Part shown: positions 42,806 to 51,961 of the stretch, one piece after another
How positions within the stretch are numbered: position 1 is the first letter of the stretch
How the letters are laid out: every line of letters begins with the position of its first letter
NCBI RefSeq assembly: GCF_018129685.1
Contig: NZ_JAFCLG010000003.1
Coordinates: 408,622 to 472,621, forward strand
DNA: 64,000 nt
Direction: 5' to 3'
DNA from: Bradyrhizobium manausense
GTDB taxonomy: Bacteria > Pseudomonadota > Alphaproteobacteria > Rhizobiales > Xanthobacteraceae
Notes under the pieces: generated by a model
Databases searched by the model: none
What the model saw: only the letters and a program-made list of their open reading frames with translations
What the model was told of the DNA's origin: nothing
Made by a program: the position numbers and the translations under genes

Positions 42806-44473
42806 CTATTTCGCCAACTTGTGCACGGCCTCGTCCACGCTGCGGAAGACGTGCTCTCTTGGCAGGATGTCGAACAGGCGAAAGCGCTCGAAGGCTGCCT
42901 GCGCGCGCACCGATTCCAGCCGCGCCAGTGCGACCGTGACGCCCTGTTCGTTGCACAGCTTGAAGACGTCGAGCAGGATTTGCGCGCCTGTGAAGTCGAT
43001 CTCGACCATGCCGCTCGCCTCCAGCACCAGCAATTGCGGCGTCGCTGTCGTGAGAACTTTCGTCACGTCGCTGCGGAAACCGGGCGCGTTGAGGAAGGAC
43101 AGCGGCGCCTGCAGCCCGATCACGGCGACGCCGGCGACGCGCTCGCCGGCGATGTGCGGATGTGCCGGCCACCAGATCGTGGTGCCCGGCACGCGCTCGA
43201 ACTCGATGAGCCGCGCGCGCGTCGTGCTCCAGATGCCGTGCAGCAGGGACAGCACGATGCCGAGGAATGCGCCCTGCTGGATCGGCAGCACGATGATCAG
43301 TGCGGCGGTGGCGACGATCAGCAGGAACTCGCTGAAGGACTGGCGATAGATCGTGACGATCTGCCTGGTGCGGATGATCCGCAGCGCCACGAACAGCAGG
43401 ATGCCGCCAAGCGCCGCGTCCGGGACATGGCGCAACAATCCCGTTCCGAAAGCCAGCAGCAACAGCACGATCGCCGCCGCGGCAAGGCCTGCGAGCTGCG
43501 ATTGTCCGCCGGTCTCGGCGACGATGCCCGTGCGTGGCGGACTGGCGTTGACCGGAAATGCGCCGAACAGGCCGGACAATACGCTGCCGGCGCCAGCGCC
43601 GAGAAAGTCACGATCGACATCGGCGGGCTTGTCGGGATCGGACGGGAACGAACGCGTCGTGGCCGCGGTCTGCACCATCACCACGACGGTGATAACGAAG
43701 GCGAGCGGCAACAGGTGCACCCATTGTTCCGGCGCGAGCACGGGCAGGGTCGGTCGCGGCAGCGTGCCCGGCACCTCTCCCACGACGTTGACGCCTTTGC
43801 TCTCGAGACCAAGCGCGATCGTGGCCAGCGTCGCGGCGACGAGCCCGATCAGCGCGCCCGGTATTTTGGCGCTGATCTTCTCGGAGACGAAGACCGCTGC
43901 CAGCACGCCGAAGCCGATGCAGCACGTGACGGGATTGGCGCGGCCGATCTCGGCTGCAAGCACGCCGATCCGATCAAGCGTCGGTCCGCCCGGCGATTCA
44001 AGTCCCAGCACGCCCGGCAATTGCGACACGATGATGTGGACGGAGATGCCGGCAAGAAAGCCGACCATGACCGGCATCGACAAGAGGTTCGCGATGCCGC
44101 CAAGGCGAAACGCGCCACCGGCCAGCATCATCGCACCGACCATCGAGGCAAGCGCGATCGCAAGCCCCTGATATTCGGGCGAGCCGGCAGCTGCGAGCGC
44201 CGCAAGCCCTCCAGCGAAGATCGGCGTGATCGTGGAATCGGCCCCGCAGGACAGGAAGCGATTGCCACCGAGCAGTGCAAACCCGAGCGAGCCGGCCATG
44301 AAGGCGAAAAAGCCGATCTGTGGTGCGAAGCCGCCGAGCCGCGCGGTCGCCATCTGCTCGGGGATGGCGATGGCCGCCAGTGTCAGCCCCGCCATGAGAT
44401 CGCCGGGCAGCGCATAGGACGCGAGTGAGCGGAAGACCGGCCATGATCCTTTGGCGTGAGCGTCGTTTGGCAT
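42806..44473 (-). CDS. SulP-family anion transporter with STAS domain
   Basis: 555 residues. The membrane part (about 20-410) opens with the family signature YALPGDLMAGLTLAAIAIPEQMATARLGG and contains GGNRFLSCGADSTI and FPVNASPPRTGIVAETGGQSQL; the C-terminal STAS domain (about 430-550) has LLVLEASGMVEIDFTGAQIL. SulP proteins carry sulfate, bicarbonate or organic anions; the substrate cannot be read from sequence. ATG 44473 is preferred over an upstream TTG at 44482. It is convergent with the helical hypothetical gene, 3 bases apart. Confidence 0.93.
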   Translation of the reverse strand: MPNDAHAKGSWPVFRSLASYALPGDLMAGLTLAAIAIPEQMATARLGGFAPQIGFFAFMAGSLGFALLGGNRFLSCGADSTITPIFAGGLAALAAAGSPEYQGLAIALASMVGAMMLAGGAFRLGGIANLLSMPVMVGFLAGISVHIIVSQLPGVLGLESPGGPTLDRIGVLAAEIGRANPVTCCIGFGVLAAVFVSEKISAKIPGALIGLVAATLATIALGLESKGVNVVGEVPGTLPRPTLPVLAPEQWVHLLPLAFVITVVVMVQTAATTRSFPSDPDKPADVDRDFLGAGAGSVLSGLFGAFPVNASPPRTGIVAETGGQSQLAGLAAAAIVLLLLAFGTGLLRHVPDAALGGILLFVALRIIRTRQIVTIYRQSFSEFLLIVATAALIIVLPIQQGAFLGIVLSLLHGIWSTTRARLIEFERVPGTTIWWPAHPHIAGERVAGVAVIGLQAPLSFLNAPGFRSDVTKVLTTATPQLLVLEASGMVEIDFTGAQILLDVFKLCNEQGVTVALARLESVRAQAAFERFRLFDILPREHVFRSVDEAVHKLAK

Positions 44474-44573
44474 CGATGTCAAATCCCCCGAAAACGCGTG
44501 TCGGTCGATCAGACTACAGCAATTCCGGAGCTGAGGGCGGCAGATGACGCCATCGCTTCGCCATCAACAGAAA

Positions 44574-44598
44574 TGTCCGCAAGCGATGCTTGCGGACA
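44574..44598 (-). terminator. Rho-independent terminator of the caspase gene
   Basis: TGTCCGCAAGC (44574-44584) and GCTTGCGGACA (44588-44598) form a perfect 11-base stem with a 3-base loop. On the minus strand it is followed by TTTCTGTTG. It lies 26 bases past the stop of the leftward caspase gene. Confidence 0.8.
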
Positions 44599-44624
44599 TC
44601 AGTGTCTATCGCGGTGCGGCAGCG

Positions 44625-46118
44625 TCAGTACCTGCCGCGGTCGCCGTCGCCGCGTCCCATTCCGCCGCCATGGCCACCCATTCCCATGCCGATGCCGATG
44701 CCAACACCGATGCCGATGCCTTGCATGACGGCGCCTGGCGGCGGGCCGGGAGGCGGTGCGCGCTCGACGACGACCTCGTCGGGCGGCGACTTGCGCTTCG
44801 GCGGCGTGTCGACGACCTTGCGCTTTGACGGCGGCGGCGTGTCGTCGACGCGCTTCTTGATGATGGGCGCAACCGTCGGGTTGATCGGCGTCGTTGCCGG
44901 TGGCGTCGGCGTCGAGCACGGGCAGGTCGGCGCCATCGCGACGGCGACCGGAGCCGCCACAGAAGCGACCGGCAGCGTGTAGTTGCGGTTCTGCACGCGC
45001 AGCAACAGCCGGCGCGCGGTCGCGGCGAGATCGCTGTTATCCCAGTTCGCAAGATAAGCCTCGAAGGAGGCGCGGGTGTTGATCGCGACCGCGCGGTCCC
45101 ATGCCAGCATCTGGCGCCGGCGCTCCATGACGGTGCGCAAGCGGGGCGTATGGACGTCTTGCGCGTACAGCTCGATATAGGCCTGATACGCGGGCACGGT
45201 GTCGTCGGCAATCACGAGATCGTAGGCGACCTTGGCGTCCTTGCCCTGCAAGTCCTTGCGCCAGTCTTCGACGCTGCGCGTTGCGCCGGCCAGTGCCATC
45301 GAATTTGCGCCCGGTGCGGCGGGCTGACTGTTGTTGCTTTCGGCGCCGAAGAATTTGAAGTCGGTCGTCAGCGACGAACTCTCCCAGGGGATCTGTCGTC
45401 CATCGGTCGACTGTGCCACCGAGATGCGGATGCGCTTGAACACCTCCTCGATCGGCAGGTTCGGTTGCTTGGCGACGGTCAAGGCCGCCGTGGTGTACGG
45501 ACTGTCGGCGCCGGAGCCGTCCTCGGCCTCGGCACCGGGCGAGGTCGAATAGGAAATGAAGGAGCCGGGCGCGCCGGCCTTGGTATCGACGATTGCAAGC
45601 CCGTGTCCTGCGCCGGAAAGCGCGGGGAACGGATTGTTGCGGCAGGCATCCAGCATGAAGATGCGTGCCCGCGTCGGCAGCGCGCCGAGCGTGTTGAGCA
45701 GGTCGTTCAGCCGCACGCCCTGCAGTGGAATGTCGGCCTCGCGCTTGGGATCGAGATCGACGGGCACGAGATAGTTCTCGCCGTCGATTTGCAGGCCGTG
45801 GCCGGCATAGAACACCAGCGCGACGGTATCGGCGCCGCTGGCGCTGACCTTGCCGGCGAAATCCGAGATCGCCTGACGCATCTCGTTCTGTGCGAGGTTC
45901 GGCGCTGTCGTGACCGTGAAGCCGGCATTGCCGAGCAGCTCGGCCATGCCCTTGGCATCATTGGCGGCGTTGGGAAGCTCCGGAACCGTACGATAGGCGG
46001 ATTGGCCGATCACCAGCGCAAGCCGCGCTTCGGCCGCGGCCTCTGACGGCGTCAGCAACTGGGTGAGCGCAAGCAGGCCGGAGGCAAGGATCAAATGGAT
46101 AAGGGCTGGACGGCGCAT
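44625..46118 (-). CDS. Exported C14-family caspase (orthocaspase type)
   Basis: 497 residues. A signal peptide (LIHLILASGLLALTQLLTPS, cleavage near AAAEA) is followed by the caspase p20 domain (about 30-260): RLALVIGQSAYRTVPELPNA, VFYAGHGLQI with His107 and FMLDACRNNPF with Cys159, 52 apart. A region with two helical repeats follows (AYQAYIELY, FEAYLANW), then a Pro-rich stretch and a Gly/Met-rich tail (GIGIGMGMGGHGGGMGRGDG). ATG 46118 with GGAGG 7 bases upstream decides the start over a longer frame. Transcribed alone with its own terminator. Bacterial relatives cleave after Arg or Lys; target unknown. Confidence 0.92.
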   Translation of the reverse strand: MRRPALIHLILASGLLALTQLLTPSEAAAEARLALVIGQSAYRTVPELPNAANDAKGMAELLGNAGFTVTTAPNLAQNEMRQAISDFAGKVSASGADTVALVFYAGHGLQIDGENYLVPVDLDPKREADIPLQGVRLNDLLNTLGALPTRARIFMLDACRNNPFPALSGAGHGLAIVDTKAGAPGSFISYSTSPGAEAEDGSGADSPYTTAALTVAKQPNLPIEEVFKRIRISVAQSTDGRQIPWESSSLTTDFKFFGAESNNSQPAAPGANSMALAGATRSVEDWRKDLQGKDAKVAYDLVIADDTVPAYQAYIELYAQDVHTPRLRTVMERRRQMLAWDRAVAINTRASFEAYLANWDNSDLAATARRLLLRVQNRNYTLPVASVAAPVAVAMAPTCPCSTPTPPATTPINPTVAPIIKKRVDDTPPPSKRKVVDTPPKRKSPPDEVVVERAPPPGPPPGAVMQGIGIGVGIGIGMGMGGHGGGMGRGDGDRGRY

Positions 46119-46262
46119 GTTGTCACCTCCATTGGCAATGCGCGAGGATGTCACCTTTTCTAGTCGTCCGCCATTGCCCTGTCTGTGCGCTAGCTCACGC
46201 TGCATCGTGCGTTCAACTGGGGCAGGGGCTCTGCCGCAGCTGACGTGTCATGCCGCGCGATG

Positions 46263-47183
46263 TCAGAACAATCCCTGGTCCCAGGGCGTAACGGGCGCAA
46301 AGCGCGCGGCGAGGAAATCGATGAAGGCACGAACCTTGGCCGGCGGCCTGCGATCGGGCAGGTAGACCGCATGCACCGCGGATGACTGTACCTCCGGCTG
46401 GTCGAGCGGAAGCGCGACCAGCGTGCCGGCGCGCAGATCGTCGGCAACGATGAAGGTCGGCTGCCGCGCGAGGCCAAGGCCGGCCAGCGTCGCCGCGCGC
46501 AGCGCATCGCCGTTGTTGGCGCGCAGATTGCCGGAGACCTGCACGCGGATCTCGCCATCCGCGCCGAACAACCATTCCGCCGCGCTCGCCTGTTGCGAGA
46601 GCGTGTAGCCGAGACAATTGTGGGTGGCGAGATCGGCGACGCTGCGCGGCGTGCCGTGCTTTGCAAGGTATGAGGGCGCGGCACAGACGACCAGTCGGTT
46701 TGGCGCCAGTTTTCGTGCCACCATGCTGGAGTCACGCAGCTTGCCGATGCGGATCGCGAGGTCCCAGCCTTCCTCGGCGAGGTCGACCAGGCGGTCGTTG
46801 AGGCCGAGCTCGATCGTGACTTCAGGGTGGCGCTCCGAAAAATCCGCGATCAGCGGGGCGACCTGCCTTGTGCCGAACACCACGGGCACGTTGACCCGCA
46901 GCGAGCCGCGCGGTTCGACGCGCTCGCGCGCGACCGCGGCGTCGGCCGTTTCCATGTCGGCGAGGATCCGCTCGGAGGACTCAAGATAGAGGCGACCGGC
47001 CTCGGTGATCGACAGCCGCCGGGTGGTGCGGTGGAACAGCTTGACCCCGAGCCGGCTCTCCAGCGAAGCCACATGCTTGGTCACCATGGTCTGCGACAGG
47101 CCCATGGCGCGCGCGGCGCCCGACAGGCTGCCGATGGCCGCCACCTTGGCGAACACTTCCAGGCTGGTCAGCCGGTCGAGCAT
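46263..47183 (-). CDS. LysR-family regulator divergent from DoxX
   Basis: 306 residues. HTH: MLDRLTSLEVFAKVAAIGSL-SGAARAMGLSQTMVTKHVASLE; effector domain about 90-300 with the type 2 periplasmic-binding fold (VVFGTRQVAPLIADF, LDLAIRIGKLRDSSM). The helix and the MDR-like subgroup resemble regulators of small redox or DoxX-type operons. ATG 47183. It probably acts on the dyad in 47197-47237. Effector unknown. Confidence 0.9.
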   Translation of the reverse strand: MLDRLTSLEVFAKVAAIGSLSGAARAMGLSQTMVTKHVASLESRLGVKLFHRTTRRLSITEAGRLYLESSERILADMETADAAVARERVEPRGSLRVNVPVVFGTRQVAPLIADFSERHPEVTIELGLNDRLVDLAEEGWDLAIRIGKLRDSSMVARKLAPNRLVVCAAPSYLAKHGTPRSVADLATHNCLGYTLSQQASAAEWLFGADGEIRVQVSGNLRANNGDALRAATLAGLGLARQPTFIVADDLRAGTLVALPLDQPEVQSSAVHAVYLPDRRPPAKVRAFIDFLAARFAPVTPWDQGLF

Positions 47184-47196
47184 CGATCTCACTCTA

Positions 47197-47237
47197 TTGG
47201 TGTGAAGTATTTTTCTATAATAGCAGATTATCACCAA
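47197..47237. promoter_or_regulatory. LysR-type operator and promoter between LysR and DoxX genes
   Basis: TTGGTG (47197-47202) and CACCAA (47232-47237) form a dyad across 29 bases, with a TATAAT-like element at 47215-47220 between them. The AT-rich stretch is unusual for the window and lies in the 93-base space between the two divergent starts. Confidence 0.55.
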
Positions 47238-47276
47238 AACGAGAATAGATCATATTGCGTTGCAAAGGAGACCACC

Positions 47277-47720
47277 ATGATCGATTCCCGTACCGCTCCC
47301 TATGCCGCGCTGGTGCTGCGCGTGACCTTGGGGGCCCTGTTCCTGGCCCATGCCAGCCTGAAACTGTTCGTTTTCACCCCCGCCGGCACCGCAAAGTTCT
47401 TCGGCAGCCTCGGCTTCCCGCCGGAACTCGCCTATCTCGTGATGACTGTGGAAGTTCTCAGCGGCATCGCCCTGATCCTCGGCGTCTGGACCCGCTATGC
47501 CGCGCTGGCCGGCATTCCCGTCCTGCTCGGCGCGATCTTCACCGTGCATGGCGCGGCCGGCTTCTTCTTCACCAACCCAAAGGGCGGCTGGGAATTTCCC
47601 GCGTTCTGGGCGATTGCGCTGGCTGCGCAGGCGCTGCTCGGCGATGGCGCCTTTGCGTTGCGGCCCTCGCGTGACGTCGAGGCCGCGAGCGGACAGCTGA
47701 GCGTCGCGCCGTCCCGTTGA
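47277..47720 (+). CDS. DoxX-family membrane protein
   Basis: 147 residues with four membrane segments: LVLRVTLGALFLAHASLKLFV, LAYLVMTVEVLSGIALILG, YAALAGIPVLLGAIFTVHG and FPAFWAIALAAQALLG. Family signs are the first helix with the A-H-A-S-L-K-L motif and the loop FFGSLGFPPE. Members often act in respiration or in oxidative-stress resistance, but no reaction is proven for most. ATG 47277 with AAGGAG 7 bases upstream. Divergent from a LysR gene that probably controls it. Confidence 0.88.
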   Translation: MIDSRTAPYAALVLRVTLGALFLAHASLKLFVFTPAGTAKFFGSLGFPPELAYLVMTVEVLSGIALILGVWTRYAALAGIPVLLGAIFTVHGAAGFFFTNPKGGWEFPAFWAIALAAQALLGDGAFALRPSRDVEAASGQLSVAPSR

Positions 47721-47745
47721 TCTGATCTATCGTTGAAATGCGAAA

Positions 47746-47777
47746 GCTGCGGGATCCCGGTCCCGCAGCGTCTTTGT
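47746..47777 (+). terminator. Terminator of the DoxX gene
   Basis: GCTGCGGGA (47746-47754) pairs with TCCCGCAGC (47761-47769), loop TCCCGG, followed by GTCTTTGT. It starts 26 bases past the DoxX stop. Confidence 0.75.
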
Positions 47778-48057
47778 GGCCAATCCAATAATCTGCGTTC
47801 GGCATTGATCCATACCTGAATTGGATCGATCCGCGTCAATCTTGCATAGCCCGTCGTTCGAGCGCGATGCGGCATGATCGAAAACATCGGCAAATATCGG
47901 CGTTATGCCGCAATCTCCGCCGATGCGCTCGCGCTTGCACGCTCGCATCCTCCCCAGCCGCTCGCCTTGCCTGTGCCGTCGCTTTGGCCATACAGTCCGC
48001 GCAACAGGCAGCGGCTGTGACCGCGGCCGCGAACAAAAAAGATTGGGGAGAAACACC
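47778..48057. other. Leader region of the TRAP operon with an inverted repeat
   Basis: 280 bases up to the dctP-like start. GCGGCAT (47869-47875) and ATGCCGC (47905-47911) form a dyad, 146 bases before the start codon, possibly an operator. Frames in this stretch lack family features. Confidence 0.4.
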
Positions 48058-49089
48058 ATGACCATCGTGCCCGTCAGCCGTCGCACGTTCATCAAGTCGT
48101 CGACGGCAGTGACTGCCGGCCTCGTTCTCTCTCCCGCCATCATCGGCCGCGCCGAAGCTGCGACGCTGAAGCTGAAATGCTCCTCTTCGCTGCCCAACGA
48201 TCCCAAGTTCGCCAACGGCCGCGTCTACTACGACAATCTCGTCAAGCAGATTAAGGCCAATGGTCTCGGCGAGCAGGTCGAGGTCGCCTTCTTCCCGGAT
48301 AACCAGCTCGGCCAGGAAATCGACGTCATCAATTCGGTGAAACTCGGCGTCATCGATCTCATGATCTCGGGCTCGTCGATCTCGGCCAATCTGGTGCCGC
48401 TGGTCGGCACTTACGATCTGGGCTTCCTGTTCTCGAGCTTCCCGCAGCAGACGAAGGCGTTCGACGCCGGCGCGGCGAAGCCGATCGAGGATGCTCTGCT
48501 CAAGGGCGGCAACGTCCGCATCATCGCCTGGGCCTATAATTTCGGCTCGCGGAGCGTATTGGCGAAGAAGCCCGTGAAGACGCCGGAGGATCTCGCCGGG
48601 CTCAAGATTCGCACACTGCCCAATCCCGTCATCACGGAATGCTTGCGCTTGATGGGCGCTGCCGCGACGCCGCTCGCGTTCGGCGAAATCTACACGGCGC
48701 TGCAGGCCGGCGTGCTCGATGGCCTCGAGCACGATCCGCCGACGATCCTCGCCAGCAAGTTCTTCGAGACCGCGAAATTCTACGCGCTGACGCAGCACAA
48801 TTTCTCGCCGCTCGCGGTCTATTTCAGCGACATGACCTTCAACCGCATGGACCCGAAGCTGCGCGACGGTTTTCTCGACGCCGCCAGGAAGGCCGCGGTC
48901 GACACGCGGGCCCACGGGCTTGCGGTCGAGAAGGAGGCGCTCACGGCCTTGACCGAGAAGGGCGTGACGGTCGCCGAATGCGATCGCGAGGCTTTCAAGA
49001 AGCGCGTCGCCCCGCAGATCGAGAACTTCATCAAGGCGCGGCCGGAGTCCAAGGCCGTCATCGACATCATTCGTTCGACCCAAGCCTGA
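48058..49089 (+). CDS. TRAP transporter solute-binding protein (DctP family)
   Basis: 343 residues. The N-terminus SRRTFIKSSTAVTAGLVLSP-AIIGRAEAA carries a twin-arginine-like signal, so the protein is probably exported folded to the periplasm. The DctP fold shows SSSLPNDPKFANGRVYYDNL, then FFPDNQLGQEIDVINSVKLG, LKIRTLPNPVITECLRLMGA and the conserved GEIYTALQAGVLDGLEHDP, with the Arg (KIRT) that pairs with the carboxylate ligand. ATG 48058 with GGGGAG 7 bases upstream. It starts an operon with the fused permease and a 2-hydroxyacid dehydrogenase. Confidence 0.93.
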   Translation: MTIVPVSRRTFIKSSTAVTAGLVLSPAIIGRAEAATLKLKCSSSLPNDPKFANGRVYYDNLVKQIKANGLGEQVEVAFFPDNQLGQEIDVINSVKLGVIDLMISGSSISANLVPLVGTYDLGFLFSSFPQQTKAFDAGAAKPIEDALLKGGNVRIIAWAYNFGSRSVLAKKPVKTPEDLAGLKIRTLPNPVITECLRLMGAAATPLAFGEIYTALQAGVLDGLEHDPPTILASKFFETAKFYALTQHNFSPLAVYFSDMTFNRMDPKLRDGFLDAARKAAVDTRAHGLAVEKEALTALTEKGVTVAECDREAFKKRVAPQIENFIKARPESKAVIDIIRSTQA

Positions 49090-49090
49090 G

Positions 49091-50965
49091 ATGGCCAAAT
49101 CAGAGTTGGCAATGACGGAGGTCGTGCCGCTCTCGGGCGGCCGGCACGGGAGCATCGCCCTTCTGCTTCGCCTGAGCGACGCGATCGCGGCCATCCTGCT
49201 GGCCGCCGATCTTGCGGTCGTGTGCGGGTCGGTGCTGCTGCGCTTCTGCTTCAACGCGCCGGTCGAATGGTCTGACGATGTCGCGCGCGGATTGATGGTG
49301 GGCTCGGCCTTCTTCGGCGCGGCGAGCGCGCTGGCGCGCGGTGAGAATGTCGGCGTCTCCTTCTTTCGCGATCTGCTGCCGGGACGGCTCCGCACGCTGG
49401 TCGATGCCGCAAGTAGCGTGCTGGTCGTGCTGATCTCCGGCTATGTCGCCTACAACGCGATCAAGCTGGGATCCCTCACGGCGGGGCAGACCACCGGTTC
49501 CGGTTTGCCGCTGGAATTGACGTTCTACCCGATGGGGGTCGGCGCGCTGTTCATGACCGTGTTCGCGATCGATCATGTCTGTGCTCGGCCGCTCCCGGAC
49601 ATCGTCAGGGGCCTCGTTGCCGTCGCCGTCGTGACCGGCCTCTACCTCGCCTGGGATTATCTGTCGCCGTCCTCGGTGCCGTCGGCAGGCACGCTGATGC
49701 TGATCGGCTTCTTCGCCACGCTGTTCGGCGGCTTGCCGATCGGCTTTGCGCTGGCATTGGCAGCCTTGATCTTCATCTGGGTCGAGGGCGCGCTGCCCGG
49801 CGTCATCTTTGCCCAGCAGATGGCGCGCGGCATCGACAATTTCGTGCTGCTCGCGATTCCGTTCTTCATCCTCGTCGGCTACCTCATGGAGGCCAACGGC
49901 ATGTCGGTGCGGTTGATCGAGCTGTTGCAGCGCGCGGTCGGGCGCATGCGCGGCGGGCTGAACGTCGTGATGGTGGTCTCGATGGTGCTGTTCTCCGGCA
50001 TCTCGGGCTCGAAGATGGCGGACGTCGCGGCCGTCGGCTCCGTGCTGATTCCGGCGGCGCGCCGCTCGAAGCAGAATCCGGGCAGTGCGGTCGCGCTGCT
50101 CGCCGCATCCGCGGTGATGGCCGAGACCATTCCGCCCTGCATCAACCTCATCATTCTGGGCTTCGTTGCGAACCTCTCGATCGGCGGCCTGTTCATGGCA
50201 GGCCTGCTGCCGGCGGCGCTGATGGCGGCGGTGCTGATCGCCTTCTCCATCATCTTCGGCAAGACGCCTGATAACGTCGAGGAGGTCGAGCCGCAGATGC
50301 CGGTCTCGGGGCTTTGGAGTGGCGCGATCGCTTCGTTCGGCCTGATCTTCATGATCTTCTTCGGCTTCAAGAGCGGCTTTGCCACGGCCACGGAAATTTC
50401 CGCCTTTGCCGTCGCCTACGCGCTCATTGTCGGCAGCGTGGTGTTCCGCGAGCTCGGCTTCAAATCGGCCGCGCATGGTTTCGTGCAGGCGGCGACGCGC
50501 GCAGGGCTGGTGTTGTTCATCGTTGCCGCCGCACAATCGCTGGCGTTCACGCTGACCTTGCAGCAGGTGCCGCATGCGGTCGCTGACTTCATGCTGGGGC
50601 TGTCCAAGACCTCAGGCGTCTGGCTGTTCATGCTGCTTGCCATCGCCGTGCTGATCGTGATGGGTTCGGTGCTGGAAGGGGCGGCCGCGCTCATCATCTT
50701 CGGGCCGCTGCTGCTGCCGGTCGCGGTGCAGCTCGGCATCGATTCCCTGCATTTTGGCGTCGTGCTCGTCATCGCGATGGGCGTCGGGCTGTTTGCGCCG
50801 CCGCTCGGGCTTGGCCTCTACGGCGCCTGTCTGATCGGCAACGTGCCGATCGAGCAGACCGTGAAGCCGATCCTGGGCTATCTCGGCCTGTTGTTCCTCT
50901 GTCTGCTCGTCATCGCCTTCGTGCCATGGTTGAGCACCGCTTTGCCGCGTGCGTTCGGCTATTAA
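49091..50965 (+). CDS. TRAP transporter fused permease (DctQ-DctM)
   Basis: 624 residues. The first part (about 1-190) is the small DctQ subunit with four membrane segments (SVLLRFCFNAPVEWSDDVAR is typical), joined to the large DctM subunit (about 195-620) with 12 segments; DctM hallmarks are FGGLPIGFALALAALIFI, IPFFILVGYLMEANGMS and LFSGISGSKMADVAAVGSVL, and the later GVGLFAPPLGLGLYGACL. It uses a sodium or proton gradient with the DctP-like protein. ATG 49091 is 1 base past the previous stop. Confidence 0.95.
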   Translation: MAKSELAMTEVVPLSGGRHGSIALLLRLSDAIAAILLAADLAVVCGSVLLRFCFNAPVEWSDDVARGLMVGSAFFGAASALARGENVGVSFFRDLLPGRLRTLVDAASSVLVVLISGYVAYNAIKLGSLTAGQTTGSGLPLELTFYPMGVGALFMTVFAIDHVCARPLPDIVRGLVAVAVVTGLYLAWDYLSPSSVPSAGTLMLIGFFATLFGGLPIGFALALAALIFIWVEGALPGVIFAQQMARGIDNFVLLAIPFFILVGYLMEANGMSVRLIELLQRAVGRMRGGLNVVMVVSMVLFSGISGSKMADVAAVGSVLIPAARRSKQNPGSAVALLAASAVMAETIPPCINLIILGFVANLSIGGLFMAGLLPAALMAAVLIAFSIIFGKTPDNVEEVEPQMPVSGLWSGAIASFGLIFMIFFGFKSGFATATEISAFAVAYALIVGSVVFRELGFKSAAHGFVQAATRAGLVLFIVAAAQSLAFTLTLQQVPHAVADFMLGLSKTSGVWLFMLLAIAVLIVMGSVLEGAAALIIFGPLLLPVAVQLGIDSLHFGVVLVIAMGVGLFAPPLGLGLYGACLIGNVPIEQTVKPILGYLGLLFLCLLVIAFVPWLSTALPRAFGY

Positions 50966-50977
50966 GGGAGCGTTGCC

Positions 50978-51955
50978 GTGAAAGTCCTGCTGGCCCACAC
51001 ACCGGAGATGCGCCGCAATTATTACGGCGATCGCAGCCTGAGCGGTCTGCGCGCGATTGCCGAGGTGGTCCTGCATGAGGGCGACCAGGCGCTCGATGCG
51101 GCAGGCCTCGTGAATGCGGCCAGGGATGCCGACATCATCGTTGCCGATCGCATGACCGAAGGGCGCGGCGAGATATTTGCGCAATTGCCGCGCCTGCGCG
51201 CCTTCGTCCGCTGCGCCGTCGACATCCGCAACGTCGACGTCGATGCCGCCTCGCAAGCCGGCGTGCTGGTGACCCGCGCCGGCCCCGGCTTCGTGCAGGC
51301 CGTCGCAGAACTCGCTGTCGGCTTCATGGTCGATCTGTCGCGCGGCGTCTCGCGCGCGACGGCGGACTACCACGCGGACCGCAAGCCGGAAGCGCGAATG
51401 GGCCGGCAGCTTGCCGGCAGCAAGATCGGCATCATCGGCTATGGCAGCATCGGACGTTATCTTGCCGAGATTGCAAAAGTGCTGCGCATGGAGGTGCTGG
51501 TCGCCGATCCCTTCGCCAGCGTCAGCGACAGCGCAATCAGGCAAGTCACGCTCGACGAGCTCCTGGCCGAATCGGATTACGTCGTCTGCCTCGCCATTGC
51601 GAACGAGCAGACCGAGAAGCTGATCGGGGAGGCGGCGCTGGCGCGCATGCAGAGGCATGCGGTCTTCATCAATCTCTCGCGCGGCAATCTCGTCGACGAG
51701 GCGGCACTCGCGAAAGCCCTGCGGGAGAACCGCATCGCCGGTGCCGCGATGGATGTCGGCCGCGCGCCGGATCAGATGCCGACGCCGGAATTGGCGAGGC
51801 TTCCCAACGTCATCGCGACGCCACATGTCGGCGGGTTGACGCCGCCGGCGATCGAGTACCAGTCGCTGGAAACGGTGCGGCAGGTCGAGGCCATCATCAG
51901 GGGCGAAGTCCCGCAAGGCGCCGTCAACGCCGACCGCTGGACCCGGCGGCCGTAA
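50978..51955 (+). CDS. D-isomer-specific 2-hydroxyacid dehydrogenase
   Basis: 325 residues, cytosolic, NAD(P)-linked. The nucleotide motif GSKIGIIGYGSIGRYLAEIA, the catalytic Arg in FINLSRGNLVDEAAL, the Glu region AAMDVGRAPDQM and the catalytic His in TPHVGGLTPPAIEYQ are present. In place after a TRAP transporter, it most likely oxidises or reduces the imported 2-hydroxy or 2-keto acid. GTG 50978 with AGGGAG 8 bases upstream. Twelve bases after the permease gene: third gene of the operon. Confidence 0.9.
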   Translation: MKVLLAHTPEMRRNYYGDRSLSGLRAIAEVVLHEGDQALDAAGLVNAARDADIIVADRMTEGRGEIFAQLPRLRAFVRCAVDIRNVDVDAASQAGVLVTRAGPGFVQAVAELAVGFMVDLSRGVSRATADYHADRKPEARMGRQLAGSKIGIIGYGSIGRYLAEIAKVLRMEVLVADPFASVSDSAIRQVTLDELLAESDYVVCLAIANEQTEKLIGEAALARMQRHAVFINLSRGNLVDEAALAKALRENRIAGAAMDVGRAPDQMPTPELARLPNVIATPHVGGLTPPAIEYQSLETVRQVEAIIRGEVPQGAVNADRWTRRP

Positions 51956-51961
51956 ACGGTC

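Noticed and set aside
42821..44428. Plus-strand open frame of 535 codons
   Set aside because: Antisense to the SulP transporter; the translation is full of Arg, Asp and Gln with no domain.
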